Assembly (NCBI GenBank): GCA_016719485.1
Contig: JADJZB010000021.1
Location: 310,001-374,000, forward strand
From: Holophagales bacterium
GTDB lineage: Bacteria; Acidobacteriota; Thermoanaerobaculia; UBA5066
Reading direction: 5' to 3'
DNA length: 64,000 nucleotides
Shown here one piece after another: positions 1 through 8,239 of the stretch. Both the position numbers and the translations under genes were made by a program. Positions within the stretch are counted from its first letter, which is position 1. Each line of letters begins with the position of its first letter. The notes under the pieces were generated by a model. The model did no database searches. It had not been told where the DNA came from and saw only the letters and a list, made by a program, of their open reading frames with translations.

Positions 1-1
1 G

Positions 2-691
2 ACGCTCGTCCACGTCGGAGACAGCCGCGCCTACCTCCTGCGCGAGACCGAGCTGCGGCGCTTGACCGACGACCACTCGTGGGTCCAGGAGCAGGTCAAC
101 GCCGGGATCCTGTCCGAGGACGAGGCTCGAAGCCACCCGCTCAAGAACGTCGTCACCCGCGCCCTCGGCGGCGGTGCGCACGTCGCGGTCGACCTCATCG
201 AGATTCCCGTCGGAGGCGGCGACCGCTTCCTCCTCTGCTCCGACGGTCTCACCGGCATGGTGTCGGACGAGGAGATCACGAACGCCCTGGCCTCGTCACG
301 GTCCCTCGAAGAGATCGTCCACGGGCTCATCGACCTCGCCAACGACCGGGGCGGCGTCGACAACATCACGGCCATCGTCGTCGAGGTGAAGTCCGGTTCG
401 GCCGTCGAGGCGCTGAACAGGTCCGCCGACATTTCCAGGGAGAAGACTACGGTTTCCCTGCGGACCGCGACGGTGAGCGACGACGACATCACGCCGAGGG
501 AAGGCGTCGAGATTCCGGTGACCGAGAAGCCCGCGGGCGAAGCTTCCCCGACGGCGCCCGAGGCACCTCCTGAAGCGCCGGCCGCAGCACCTCCCGAAGC
601 GGAGGCACCGCCGGAGGCTGCCCCGGAGGCGCCCCCCGTGGCACCGTCCGAGGCACCGGGGACGTCCGAGGCCCCCGAGCCGAAGGGCTGA
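2..691 (+). CDS. PP2C-family Ser/Thr phosphatase, C-terminal part (cut by window start)
   Basis: The reading frame is open from base 2, so the gene begins outside the window; 229 codons are visible. The fragment begins in the PP2C metal-binding segment (VGDSRAYLL), then shows DDHSWV, the HPLKNVVTRALG block, LLCSDGLTGMV and the closing GGVDNITAIVV motif. Its conserved Asp residues bind the two metal ions of these Mg/Mn-dependent protein phosphatases. After about residue 130 comes a non-catalytic tail, ending in a low-complexity Pro/Ala/Glu stretch (repeated APPEA-like units) with no predicted structure. Family enzymes reverse phosphorylation by Hanks-type kinases; one such kinase lies at 54830, but a functional link is only inference. 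The gene converges on ychF. Confidence 0.9.
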   Translation, partial: TLVHVGDSRAYLLRETELRRLTDDHSWVQEQVNAGILSEDEARSHPLKNVVTRALGGGAHVAVDLIEIPVGGGDRFLLCSDGLTGMVSDEEITNALASSRSLEEIVHGLIDLANDRGGVDNITAIVVEVKSGSAVEALNRSADISREKTTVSLRTATVSDDDITPREGVEIPVTEKPAGEASPTAPEAPPEAPAAAPPEAEAPPEAAPEAPPVAPSEAPGTSEAPEPKG

Positions 692-698
692 GCACGGT

Positions 699-747
699 CC
701 CGGCCGCGCCTGCGGGGCCGGGTCGGGTGCCGGCTCCGCCGGCACCC
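699..747. terminator. Tandem GC-rich hairpins between convergent genes
   Basis: Two hairpins lie between the PP2C stop and the ychF stop. The first pairs 699-705 (CCCGGCC) with 716-722. The second is a perfect 10-bp stem, 725-734 (GGGTGCCGGC) with 738-747, around a 3-base loop. Neither is followed by a good U-tract, so a bidirectional terminator is only likely from position, not proven. Confidence 0.45.
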
Positions 748-764
748 TCCTCCAGGGAGGCTCG

Positions 765-1835
765 CTAGACGTTGAACCGGACGTGGACGACGTCCCCGTC
801 CTTCACGACGTAATCCTTCCCCTCGAGCTTCAGCTTGCCCTTCGTCCGGCAGTCGGCGAGCGAGCCGAGCTCGAGGAGGTCCTCGACGGCCACGACCTCG
901 CCGCGGATGAAGCCACGGGCGAGGTCGGAGTGGATCGCCCCGGCGCACTCCACTGCGGTCGCGCCGACGGGTACCGTCCAGGCCCGGCACTCGTCCTCGC
1001 CGGCCGTGAAGAACGACTGGACGCCGAGGAGGCGGTAGGACGCGCGGAGGATCCGGTCCACCCCACGCTCGGAGAGACCGAGGTCGGCGAGGAAGACCGG
1101 AACGTCCTCGTCGGGCAGGTCGTTGAGCTCCATCTCGATCTTCGCGGCGGCGCGCGCCACGACGACGCGGGGCTGCCCGGCGAAGCTCTCCAGCCCGAAT
1201 CGCGCCACGGGATCGGCAGCCGCGTCGGCGTCGGAGACGTTGACGACGAGAAGGAGGGGCTTCAGCGACAGGAGCGTGAAGCCGCGAAGGCACTTCTCTT
1301 CGGCCGCAGAAAGGCCGGCCGCCCGGAGCGGCGTGGCGGCCTCGAGGGCGGGAAGACACTTCTCGATGGCGGCCCACTCCGCGTCGAGCTCGGCCGACTT
1401 CGTCTTCTTCCTCTCCTTGTCGAGCTTCTCGCGTCGTTTCTCCAGGAGAACGTAATCGCAGAGGACGAGCTCCTCGTCGAGCATCTTCGCGTCGCGCGCA
1501 GGGTCGACGCCACCCTCGTGCGGAAGGTCGGCATCCTCGAAGGCGCGCAGGACGTGAACGAGGGCGTCGACGTTCTTGAGGGCCGAGAAGTCGATCTTCT
1601 CCTGTTCGCCCTTCGCGATGCCCGGGACGTCGACGAAGTCGACCGTGGCCGGGGTGTGCTTCTTCGGCTTGAAGAGCGCGGACAGGCGGTCGAGGCGCGG
1701 GTCGGGGACGTGGGCCGTCCCCAGGTGGGTCTCCCGCACGGCGCCGAACTTGTCGACCGACTGGTGGGAGCGGGTCAGGAGATTGAAGAGGGTGGTCTTT
1801 CCGGTCTTCGGCCGGCCGACGATGCCGAGTTTCAT
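765..1835 (-). CDS. ychF: Ribosome-associated ATPase/GTPase YchF
   Basis: The 356-residue product matches the usual YchF length (about 360). Residues 1-20 carry the P-loop (GRPKTGKTT), followed by the G3 segment VDFVDVPGIAKG. The usual NKxD specificity motif is replaced by NVSD, as expected in this subfamily, which tends to prefer ATP. A coiled-coil insertion follows the G domain. The C-terminus is a TGS domain ending VHVRFNV. YchF binds ribosomes and is linked to oxidative-stress and translation control. The ATG at 1835 is chosen because the protein then starts directly at MKLGIVG; the same frame stays open upstream but reads as the shadow of the neighbouring gene. The gene lies 65 bp downstream of the S41 protease in the same direction. 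Confidence 0.95.
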   Translation of the reverse strand: MKLGIVGRPKTGKTTLFNLLTRSHQSVDKFGAVRETHLGTAHVPDPRLDRLSALFKPKKHTPATVDFVDVPGIAKGEQEKIDFSALKNVDALVHVLRAFEDADLPHEGGVDPARDAKMLDEELVLCDYVLLEKRREKLDKERKKTKSAELDAEWAAIEKCLPALEAATPLRAAGLSAAEEKCLRGFTLLSLKPLLLVVNVSDADAAADPVARFGLESFAGQPRVVVARAAAKIEMELNDLPDEDVPVFLADLGLSERGVDRILRASYRLLGVQSFFTAGEDECRAWTVPVGATAVECAGAIHSDLARGFIRGEVVAVEDLLELGSLADCRTKGKLKLEGKDYVVKDGDVVHVRFNV

Positions 1836-1900
1836 TGCCGCCGGAGCGTAGCAGACCGCCGATTCCCGGCCGTCTGCCGCGCTCCGAGCGGGCCTGGAGG

Positions 1901-3529
1901 CTACTTCCTGGCGATCGCCGCGGGCTCGGGGCGAATGCCGGCGAGCTTCTCGGCTTCGGGGAAGAGCGTCAGGGCCTTCTTCAGCTGCTCGTCCCCTTCG
2001 ATCGAGATCCGGTAGCCCGCCTCGGGCCCGTGGACGGCGCCGACGATCTCCTCGACCAGGGCGCGATCGACCGAGGGCTGGTCCTTCTCGTCGGCGAACG
2101 CCGTACGGGAAGGGGTTTCCGGCGCGTTCGGCCGGCCGTCGGCGAAGGCGAAGAAGTCCTCCCGGATTGCGTCGGTCACCTTGAAGTCCCTGGGGATCTC
2201 GGTGTTCCTGGAGCGGTACTGGACCGCCCATTCGAAGAATACGCCCCGGGCGTAGAGGGTCGCCATCCAGCGCGAGAGCTTCCCGGCTTTCACGACGACG
2301 TCGGGATTGATGCCGCCACCGCCGTAAACGGCGCGTCCTCCCGCGGTCCGGAAGACCTCCCGCGACCCGGGCTCGGCCGGAACGTCGCCCTCGGCCTCCT
2401 CCTCGTCGGCGGGAGCGACGTACTCGATGAACTCCTTGTAGTCGCGCTGGATGCAGCGTCCCGACGGCGTGTAGTACTTGGCCGTGGTCAGGGCGAGGCC
2501 CGCGCCGTCGGAGAGGGTGTAGACCGACTGGACGAGACCTTTCCCCCAGCTCGTCTGGCCGGCCACGATGCCGCGGTCCTGGTCCTGGACGGCTCCGGCG
2601 ACGATCTCGGCGGCCGAGGCCGAGCCCTTGTTGATCAGCACGACGACCGGGATCCGCGCCTTCGTGTTCCGGCCGGGCGCCGCGAAGACCTGTTCCGAGT
2701 TGGCCTGGCGTCCGCGGGTCATGACGACCTTCTCTCCCTTCCGGAGGAAGAAGTCGGAGACGGCGATGGCCTGGTCGAGGAGGCCGCCCGGGTTCGCCCG
2801 CAGGTCGAAGACGAGCTTCTTCATCCCCTGCTTCTCGAGCTTCGCCCATGCTTCCGCGAGCTCGGGGGCGGAGGTGTGCGTGAAGTCCTTCAGGCGGATG
2901 TAGCCGACTTCCGGCTCGATCATGAAGGCGAAGGAGACCGAGTTCGTCGGGATCTCCGCGCGCGTCACGGTCATCTGGAGGGGCTCGCCGAGGCCGGGCC
3001 TGACGATGGTGATCTTCACCGTCGTCCCCTTCGGGCCCTTGAGCTTCTTGACGACGGCGTCGATCGGGAGGTCGTCGATCGGCTCGCCCTCGACGAGGTC
3101 GATGATGTCGCCCGCGCGGATCCCGAGGCGCTGGGCGGGGGAGCCTTCGACGGGCGTGATGACCGTGACCCTGCCGTTGCGCTTGGAGATGATGATCCCG
3201 AGACCGTAGAACGACCCGCGCTGCTTCTCCTGCATCACTCCGTACTCCTCGGGCTCGAGGAAGTTCGAGTGCGGGTCGAGGGAGTCGAGCATCCCCGAGA
3301 TGGAGGAGTAGACGAGCTTCTCGGTGCCGAGGTCGTCGGCGTACCAGGCCCTCGCCGTGGCGAGAAGGTCGGAGTACTCCTTCATCATCGGGTTCGTCGC
3401 GTCGGAGACGGCGAGGAGGCGCGGTCCGAGAGTGCTGCCGAGGAGCGTCGTGGCAGCGAGGATCAGCGGCGCGGCGAGCAGCTTCAGGGCGCGGGAACGG
3501 GGCAGAATCGGCGTCACGGAGGCCTCCAT
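1901..3529 (-). CDS. S41-family C-terminal processing protease (CtpA/Prc type)
   Basis: About 542 residues. An N-terminal hydrophobic segment (residues 16-40) serves as signal peptide or anchor, so the enzyme acts in the periplasm. A PDZ domain (about 103-190, with YGLGIIIS) precedes the S41 core. The catalytic dyad is Ser305 in NKGSASAAE and Lys330 in WGKGLVQ. Family members cleave proteins at apolar C-termini. The extra 150 or so residues after the core include a VYGGGGINPDVVV stretch typical of this branch. Start choice is open: ATG at 3529, or GTG at 3517, which has a GGAGG five bases upstream and may be the true start. The gene is divergent from tatA. Confidence 0.93.
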   Translation of the reverse strand: MEASVTPILPRSRALKLLAAPLILAATTLLGSTLGPRLLAVSDATNPMMKEYSDLLATARAWYADDLGTEKLVYSSISGMLDSLDPHSNFLEPEEYGVMQEKQRGSFYGLGIIISKRNGRVTVITPVEGSPAQRLGIRAGDIIDLVEGEPIDDLPIDAVVKKLKGPKGTTVKITIVRPGLGEPLQMTVTRAEIPTNSVSFAFMIEPEVGYIRLKDFTHTSAPELAEAWAKLEKQGMKKLVFDLRANPGGLLDQAIAVSDFFLRKGEKVVMTRGRQANSEQVFAAPGRNTKARIPVVVLINKGSASAAEIVAGAVQDQDRGIVAGQTSWGKGLVQSVYTLSDGAGLALTTAKYYTPSGRCIQRDYKEFIEYVAPADEEEAEGDVPAEPGSREVFRTAGGRAVYGGGGINPDVVVKAGKLSRWMATLYARGVFFEWAVQYRSRNTEIPRDFKVTDAIREDFFAFADGRPNAPETPSRTAFADEKDQPSVDRALVEEIVGAVHGPEAGYRISIEGDEQLKKALTLFPEAEKLAGIRPEPAAIARK

Positions 3530-3591
3530 CGTGAACGGTAGCACGCGGCGTGCCGTCCACGGGAGAGGTCGCGGGTCCGCCGGGTTCGGCC

Positions 3592-3620
3592 TTGACTCCG
3601 GGGGGTGCGCAGCGGACGAT
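3592..3620 (+). promoter_or_regulatory. Possible tatA promoter
   Basis: A TTGACT hexamer at 3592-3597 is followed after 17 bp by GACGAT at 3615-3620, a weak -10. Transcription would begin only a few bases before the tatA ATG, which has no Shine-Dalgarno, so a leaderless message is conceivable. Evidence is limited to the -35 and the spacing. Confidence 0.3.
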
Positions 3621-3629
3621 TCCGCCGCC

Positions 3630-3923
3630 ATGGGCAACCTCGGAATGCCGGAGCTGATCTTCATCTTCGCTCTGGCCCTGCTGATCTTCGGACCGAAGAA
3701 GCTCCCGGAGCTGGGCAAGCAGCTCGGGAAGGGGCTCGGCGAGTTCAAGAGGGCCTCGACCGACCTCAAGCGATCGATCGAGGAGGAGGTGGAGAAGGCG
3801 GCCCGCGACGAGGCCCAGAAGCCCGTTCCCGCCCCCGATTCCGGTCCGCTGGCCGTCCCGGCCGGGGGGACCGTCGCGAGCCCTGCCGCCGAGGAGCGCG
3901 GCGACTCGGTCCGGCCCGCGTGA
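3630..3923 (+). CDS. tatA: Sec-independent translocase subunit TatA/TatB
   Basis: A 97-residue protein with the classic Tat A/B plan: a short N-terminal membrane helix (MPELIFIFALALLIFG, about residues 6-21), the FGPKKLPELGKQLGKGLGEFK hinge and amphipathic helix, then a charged, Pro/Ala-rich tail. The FGPKKLP hinge favours TatA, although some organisms use one protein for both the A and B roles. TatA oligomers form the pore through which TatC-bound folded proteins with twin-arginine signals cross the inner membrane. The gene overlaps tatC by four bases (GTGA), so the two are translationally coupled. No separate tatB is visible in the window. Confidence 0.93.
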   Translation: MGNLGMPELIFIFALALLIFGPKKLPELGKQLGKGLGEFKRASTDLKRSIEEEVEKAARDEAQKPVPAPDSGPLAVPAGGTVASPAAEERGDSVRPA

Positions 3924-4672
3924 CGGAGACTCCCGCCGACGACCTGACGCGGATGACGTTCCTCGAGCACCTCGAGGAGCTCCGCAAACGGCTCTTCTAC
4001 TCGGCCATCGCCATCGCAGCGGGCTTTTTTCTCGCCTGGTGGAAGGCCGCGGACCTCTTCCGGATCGCGCAGAAACCGATCCTCGAAGTCCTCCCGGCCG
4101 GGACGAAGCTCGCCTATACCAACCTGACCGAGCCTTTCATGCTCTACCTGAACATCGCGCTGATCGCCGGGATCTTCCTGGCGAGCCCCGTGATCCTGCT
4201 TCAGGTGTGGCTTTTCGTCGCGCCCGGGCTCTATCGTCACGAGAAGAAGTGGGTCTTCCCGTTCGTCTTCTCGACGGCCGTCTTCTTCTGCGCGGGCGGG
4301 TGGTTCGGGTACGAGATCGCGTTTCCCATGGTGGCGAAGTTCCTCGTCACGATGGGCGCCGATTTCACCCCGGTGCTGAAGATCGACGACTACCTCGCCA
4401 TCCTGTCGAAGATCCTCCTCGGGATGGGTCTCGTCTTCCAGACGCCGCTCGCCATCGTCTTCTTCGTGAGGATCGGCGTCGTGACGGAGAAGTGGCTTCT
4501 TCAGAAGTTCCGCTACGCCGTCCTCGTCATCTTCGTCATCGCGGCGCTCATCACGCCGACGCCCGACATCCCGACGCAGTGCGCGTTCGCCCTGCCGATG
4601 ATCGCGCTCTACCTGCTCGGGATCGGACTCGCCTGGCTCTTCCGCAAGCGCGGGAAGACGACAGCCGCCTGA
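3920..4672 (+). CDS. tatC: Sec-independent translocase subunit TatC
   Basis: A 250-residue polytopic membrane protein with the normal six TatC helices. The cytoplasmic N-terminus has the signature MTFLEHLEELRKRL. The later FPFVFSTAVFFCAGGWFGYEIAFP block and the ITPTPDIPTQ loop before the last helices are also diagnostic. TatC recognises the twin-arginine signal peptide and recruits TatA. The GTG start at 3920 overlaps the tatA stop and gives a ten-residue leader before MTFLEHL; an ATG at the MTF position is the alternative. The gene converges on kdsC with only a 19-bp gap. Confidence 0.96.
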   Translation: MTETPADDLTRMTFLEHLEELRKRLFYSAIAIAAGFFLAWWKAADLFRIAQKPILEVLPAGTKLAYTNLTEPFMLYLNIALIAGIFLASPVILLQVWLFVAPGLYRHEKKWVFPFVFSTAVFFCAGGWFGYEIAFPMVAKFLVTMGADFTPVLKIDDYLAILSKILLGMGLVFQTPLAIVFFVRIGVVTEKWLLQKFRYAVLVIFVIAALITPTPDIPTQCAFALPMIALYLLGIGLAWLFRKRGKTTAA

Positions 4673-4691
4673 GGCGAACCCGGGGGCGCGT

Positions 4692-5297
4692 CTAGCCGCG
4701 TGATCCCGGGAACTGGACGACCGAGCCGTCGGACGACGGCTGGGCCGGCCGCACTTCCTGCGGCTTGTCGGCCCGGGCGCCGCGGCGGATCTCGAGGATC
4801 AGGTCGCAGAGCTCGCGTACGGCGCCGCCGCCGCCCGGCTTCGTCAGGTGCAGCGCGGCCGCATCCTTGACGATCGAGACCGCGTCCGACGGACACGCAC
4901 CGATGCCGGCGCGCCGCATCATCCCGAGGTCGGGGAGGTCGTCGCCCACCGCGACGGCCTCGTACGACTCGAACCCCCAGCGGCCGACGAGCCTGTCGAA
5001 CGCGGCCGCCTTGTCGAGCTCGCCCTGCAGGATGCACTCGTCGGGGATCTTCAGGTCGCGGCAGCGCTGGGCGACGACCTTCGAGGCGCGGCTCGAGATG
5101 ATCCCGATCCGATAGCCGAGGTCGCGCAGGAGGACGAGCCCGAGCCCGTCCTTCACGTCGAACGACTTCAGCTCCCGGCCTTCCTCGTCGAACGTGAGAG
5201 ACCCGTCGGTGAGCACACCGTCCACGTCGAGGACGAGGGCACGGATGCGAAGGAGCTTCGTCCGGAGGTCGTCGGGAACGATCGGAGCTGCCGGCAT
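4692..5297 (-). CDS. kdsC: Kdo-8-phosphate phosphatase KdsC
   Basis: A 201-residue HAD-superfamily enzyme that removes phosphate from Kdo-8-phosphate, the third step of Kdo synthesis for lipopolysaccharide. Motif I is LVLDVDGVLTDG (Asp24 nucleophile, Asp26 acid/base); motif II is IGIISSRAS; motifs III/IV appear around AVGDDLPDLGMM. The minimal fold without a large cap is typical of KdsC, which works as a tetramer. The tail after residue 165 is poorly conserved. It lies 32 bp downstream of kdsD, so the two Kdo steps sit at the end of the leftward ABC-transporter transcription unit. Confidence 0.93.
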   Translation of the reverse strand: MPAAPIVPDDLRTKLLRIRALVLDVDGVLTDGSLTFDEEGRELKSFDVKDGLGLVLLRDLGYRIGIISSRASKVVAQRCRDLKIPDECILQGELDKAAAFDRLVGRWGFESYEAVAVGDDLPDLGMMRRAGIGACPSDAVSIVKDAAALHLTKPGGGGAVRELCDLILEIRRGARADKPQEVRPAQPSSDGSVVQFPGSRG

Positions 5298-5329
5298 GAC
5301 CGCGGATTATCCGCCAGTGGGGCGCATCG

Positions 5330-6298
5330 TCATATCGACTCGACGCCCCAGAGGTCGTGGAGGTGGACGATTCCCTTCGGACGCCCGTCCTCACCGACGA
5401 TGAAGAGCGACGTGATCTTGCGCTCCTCCATCAGCCGGAGCGCCTCCGTGGCGAAGGCGCCGGAGGCGATCGTCTTCGGGGCCCGGTTCATCGCCCCGGC
5501 CGCGTCGGTCCCCCAGGCTCCTTCTCCCTCCCGCTCGAGGAGGCGGCGAAGGTCCCCGTCCGAGACGACTCCGGCGAGGCGTCCGTCGCCGTCCACGACG
5601 CCCGTGATCCCGAGCCGCTTCTTCGACATTTCGTAGACGACGTCCTTCATCGGGGCCCCGAGCGCAACGAGAGGCAGGTCGCCCCCCGAGTGCATCAGGT
5701 CGGCCACCTTCAGGAAGCGCTTCCCCAGCTTGCCTCCCGGGTGGAGGGCCGCGAAGTCCTCCGGCCGGAAGCCCTTCTCGACCGACAGGGCCATGGCGAG
5801 GGCGTCTCCCATCGCGAGCTGCGCGGCCGTGGAGGCCGTCGGGGCGAGGTTCAGGGGACAGGCCTCCTCGTGGATGGCCGCCTCGACGACGGCGTCGGCC
5901 TCCAGGCCGAGCGTCGAGCCACGCCGTCCCGTCAGGGCGACGAGCCTGGCGCCGCGGCGCCGCACGTGGGGGAGCAGGGCGACGATCTCGGCGCTCTCCC
6001 CGGAGTGAGAGAGGGCGAGGACGACGTCCCCCGCGAGGATCATCCCGAGGTCGCCGTGGATCGCCTCCGAGGGGTGGAGGAAGAAGGAAGGCGTCCCCGT
6101 CGAGGCGAGCGTCGCGGCGATCTTCTGCCCCACGATCCCGCTCTTGCCGATGCCGGTCACGACGACGCGGCCCGTCGTCCCGTGCATCAGGGCGACGGCC
6201 GTGTCGAACCCGTCGTCGAGGCCGGATGCGAGGGAGCGGATCGCCGCGGCCTCGATCTCGAGGACGCGGCGGGCTTCGCGGCGTGCGGAGGTGGTCAC
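5330..6298 (-). CDS. kdsD: D-arabinose-5-phosphate isomerase (KpsF/GutQ family)
   Basis: A 322-residue protein built as a SIS sugar-isomerase domain (about residues 35-170; GIGKSGIVGQKIAATLASTGT and LALSHSGESAEI motifs) followed by two CBS domains (about 205-260 and 270-322). It converts ribulose-5-phosphate to arabinose-5-phosphate, the first committed step towards Kdo. Together with kdsC, kdsA and kdsB elsewhere in the window, every enzyme from ribulose-5-phosphate to CMP-Kdo is present. The start is a GTG at 6298, nine bases after the stop of the upstream membrane-protein gene, suggesting cotranscription. Confidence 0.94.
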   Translation of the reverse strand: MTTSARREARRVLEIEAAAIRSLASGLDDGFDTAVALMHGTTGRVVVTGIGKSGIVGQKIAATLASTGTPSFFLHPSEAIHGDLGMILAGDVVLALSHSGESAEIVALLPHVRRRGARLVALTGRRGSTLGLEADAVVEAAIHEEACPLNLAPTASTAAQLAMGDALAMALSVEKGFRPEDFAALHPGGKLGKRFLKVADLMHSGGDLPLVALGAPMKDVVYEMSKKRLGITGVVDGDGRLAGVVSDGDLRRLLEREGEGAWGTDAAGAMNRAPKTIASGAFATEALRLMEERKITSLFIVGEDGRPKGIVHLHDLWGVESI

Positions 6299-6307
6299 CC
6301 GCCGATA

Positions 6308-8239
6308 TTACTTGCCGGCGGGGCGGCCGCGCGTGAGGGGCGTCTGCGCGGCGGTCGCGGGGTCGAAGAGAACGAGCCGCCCGGTCTCAGCTTCGGCAAA
6401 GAGGCGCGTGACGGGCGAACCGGGCGGCGGCGCGGCGATGGCCAGGGAGTGGCTCTCGACGGCGCGGAGCGGTCCGGCCTCGCGGGTCTCGCCGGTGTTC
6501 AGGTCGACGAGAAGGCACCGGGGCCGGGCGTTGCGAACCCACGCGGGGATCGAGACGGGAAGGACGCCCGGTGCGACCTCGAAGCCGACGTCCCACATTC
6601 CCGATCTGGCGGGGAGGCGCACCTCGCGCACGAGAGCACCGTCGGGAGAGATCAGGGAGAGGTGCCCGCCCGCGGCTGACGGCGACAGGACCCAGGCCCG
6701 CCCGTCTGCCAGCGGGCCGCCCCGGGGGGCGCTTCCGGACCGGGCATCCGGTTCTCCGAACGACGCCAGAACGGAACCCGAGGACAGGTCGAGGAGGTGG
6801 AGCCGGTATCGGTCTTCCGACCTGCGGACGAAGGCCCTCCAGCGCCCTGCCGATCCGAAAACGCGCTGGATCCGGGGGCTCGGAGTCACGGCCATCGCTG
6901 CCGGGGCCACCTTCCGCGAGGGGACGTCGAGCAGGAAGAGGGCCGGCACCGGAGGGAGCGGAGGGACGGCCTGCCGCTCAATCGCCTCGGCCGGTCGGCG
7001 GATGATCGGCTCGATCCGGACGACGTCGGCGGTTTCGAACGCGACCCGGGTGAACCAGAGCTCGATTCCGGGGACTTTCACCGAGGCGAGGAGTCTCCCA
7101 CTCTCGAGGTCGGTCACCTCGCAGACGCCGTCGATCGAGAGCGAGGCGAGCCGGCGTCCGTCGGCCGAGAGAGCGAGCTCGAACTCCATCGAGCCGGTCG
7201 GGTATTCCGAGGAGTCGCCTGTCGAGAGGTCGAGGACCGTGCGGCGCGGGCCCTTGTCGAACGGAGAAGAGGAGCCGATCCACGTCGCCCGCGACCCGTC
7301 GCCGGAGACGACGTGGCCGAACGAGACCGGAAGCAGGAGGCTCCGCCCCGTTCGGAGGTCGACGAGGTATCGGGCCATTCGATAGTCGTCCCTCACCTTC
7401 GGCGTGCCCTCCAGCAGGACCCAGTCGCCGTTCGACCCCGCCGGGCTCGTCACCGCCGTGACGAAGGACCGGAAGCCCGGGTCGACCCTTCTCTCGACCC
7501 AGACGGAAAGCGCGAGCACGGCGGCTCCGAGAGCTCCCCAGAGGACCAAGGACTGGGCGCCGTGGCCTCGCCTCGCGTCCGTGCGGCCCGCCGCCACCTG
7601 CGCGAACGTCGCCGCGATGAGCGTCGCGAGGAAGACACCGGCGCCGACGAGGGCGTTCGTCGGGCTCGGGACCTGTCCGTAGAGCAGGAGCCGCCTGCCG
7701 AGAGCGTAGAGGATGGCGGGGAACGCGGCGAGGAGGACGAAATCGACGGCAAGCCAGGGCGAACGCGACCGGAGCGCGACGGAGCCGACCCAGGAGAGGA
7801 GAAACAGCGGGACGACGAGCAGGTGGAGCGCCGCGACGACCCTGAGGTCGAGGAGACCTTCCCAGAGGCCCCTGGGACCGAGCTTCAGCGCGAGAGCGGG
7901 CAGGACGACGACCGCTTGGGCGAGGAGGACGAGCGCGAGGCCGCCCACCAGTTTCCCGCCCCAGATGACGGCCGACGGAAGAGGCCGGGCGAAGTGGAAG
8001 GAGAGGCGTTTCTCGCCGAGCTCGCGGCCGACGACCGAGGCCCCGACGAGGAGAGCTCCCCCGAGGCCGAACGCGCAGGAGATCATGAGGGCCGAGATAC
8101 CGGTTGCCGAGGAGCCGTCGCCCGGCACGCCGGGGAGAAGCGGCACGAGGAGCGGAATCAGCGAGGCTCCCGCGGCGGCGAGGAGGACGAAGCGCCGTTC
8201 CACGATCTCCCGGATGGCGACTGCGGCGAAGCGCCTCAT
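6308..8239 (-). CDS. ABC-2-type permease fused to a large propeller-like domain
   Basis: A 643-residue protein in two halves. Residues 1-250 hold about seven hydrophobic segments (first around 17-37, last around 230-248) with a cytoplasmic N-terminus starting MRRFAAVAIREIVERRF, as in ABC-2 export permeases. The remaining 390 residues are soluble, with repeated units such as LDLSTGDSSEY, LSADGRRLASLS, TDLESGRLLASV and LDLSSGSVLASF that look like beta-propeller (WD40/TolB-like) blades. The upstream gene encodes the matching ATPase and overlaps by four bases (ATGA). The substrate is unknown. The fusion of a permease with a propeller is unusual and may couple export to an extracytoplasmic sensor or scaffold; that is inference. 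Confidence 0.8.
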   Translation of the reverse strand: MRRFAAVAIREIVERRFVLLAAAGASLIPLLVPLLPGVPGDGSSATGISALMISCAFGLGGALLVGASVVGRELGEKRLSFHFARPLPSAVIWGGKLVGGLALVLLAQAVVVLPALALKLGPRGLWEGLLDLRVVAALHLLVVPLFLLSWVGSVALRSRSPWLAVDFVLLAAFPAILYALGRRLLLYGQVPSPTNALVGAGVFLATLIAATFAQVAAGRTDARRGHGAQSLVLWGALGAAVLALSVWVERRVDPGFRSFVTAVTSPAGSNGDWVLLEGTPKVRDDYRMARYLVDLRTGRSLLLPVSFGHVVSGDGSRATWIGSSSPFDKGPRRTVLDLSTGDSSEYPTGSMEFELALSADGRRLASLSIDGVCEVTDLESGRLLASVKVPGIELWFTRVAFETADVVRIEPIIRRPAEAIERQAVPPLPPVPALFLLDVPSRKVAPAAMAVTPSPRIQRVFGSAGRWRAFVRRSEDRYRLHLLDLSSGSVLASFGEPDARSGSAPRGGPLADGRAWVLSPSAAGGHLSLISPDGALVREVRLPARSGMWDVGFEVAPGVLPVSIPAWVRNARPRCLLVDLNTGETREAGPLRAVESHSLAIAAPPPGSPVTRLFAEAETGRLVLFDPATAAQTPLTRGRPAGK

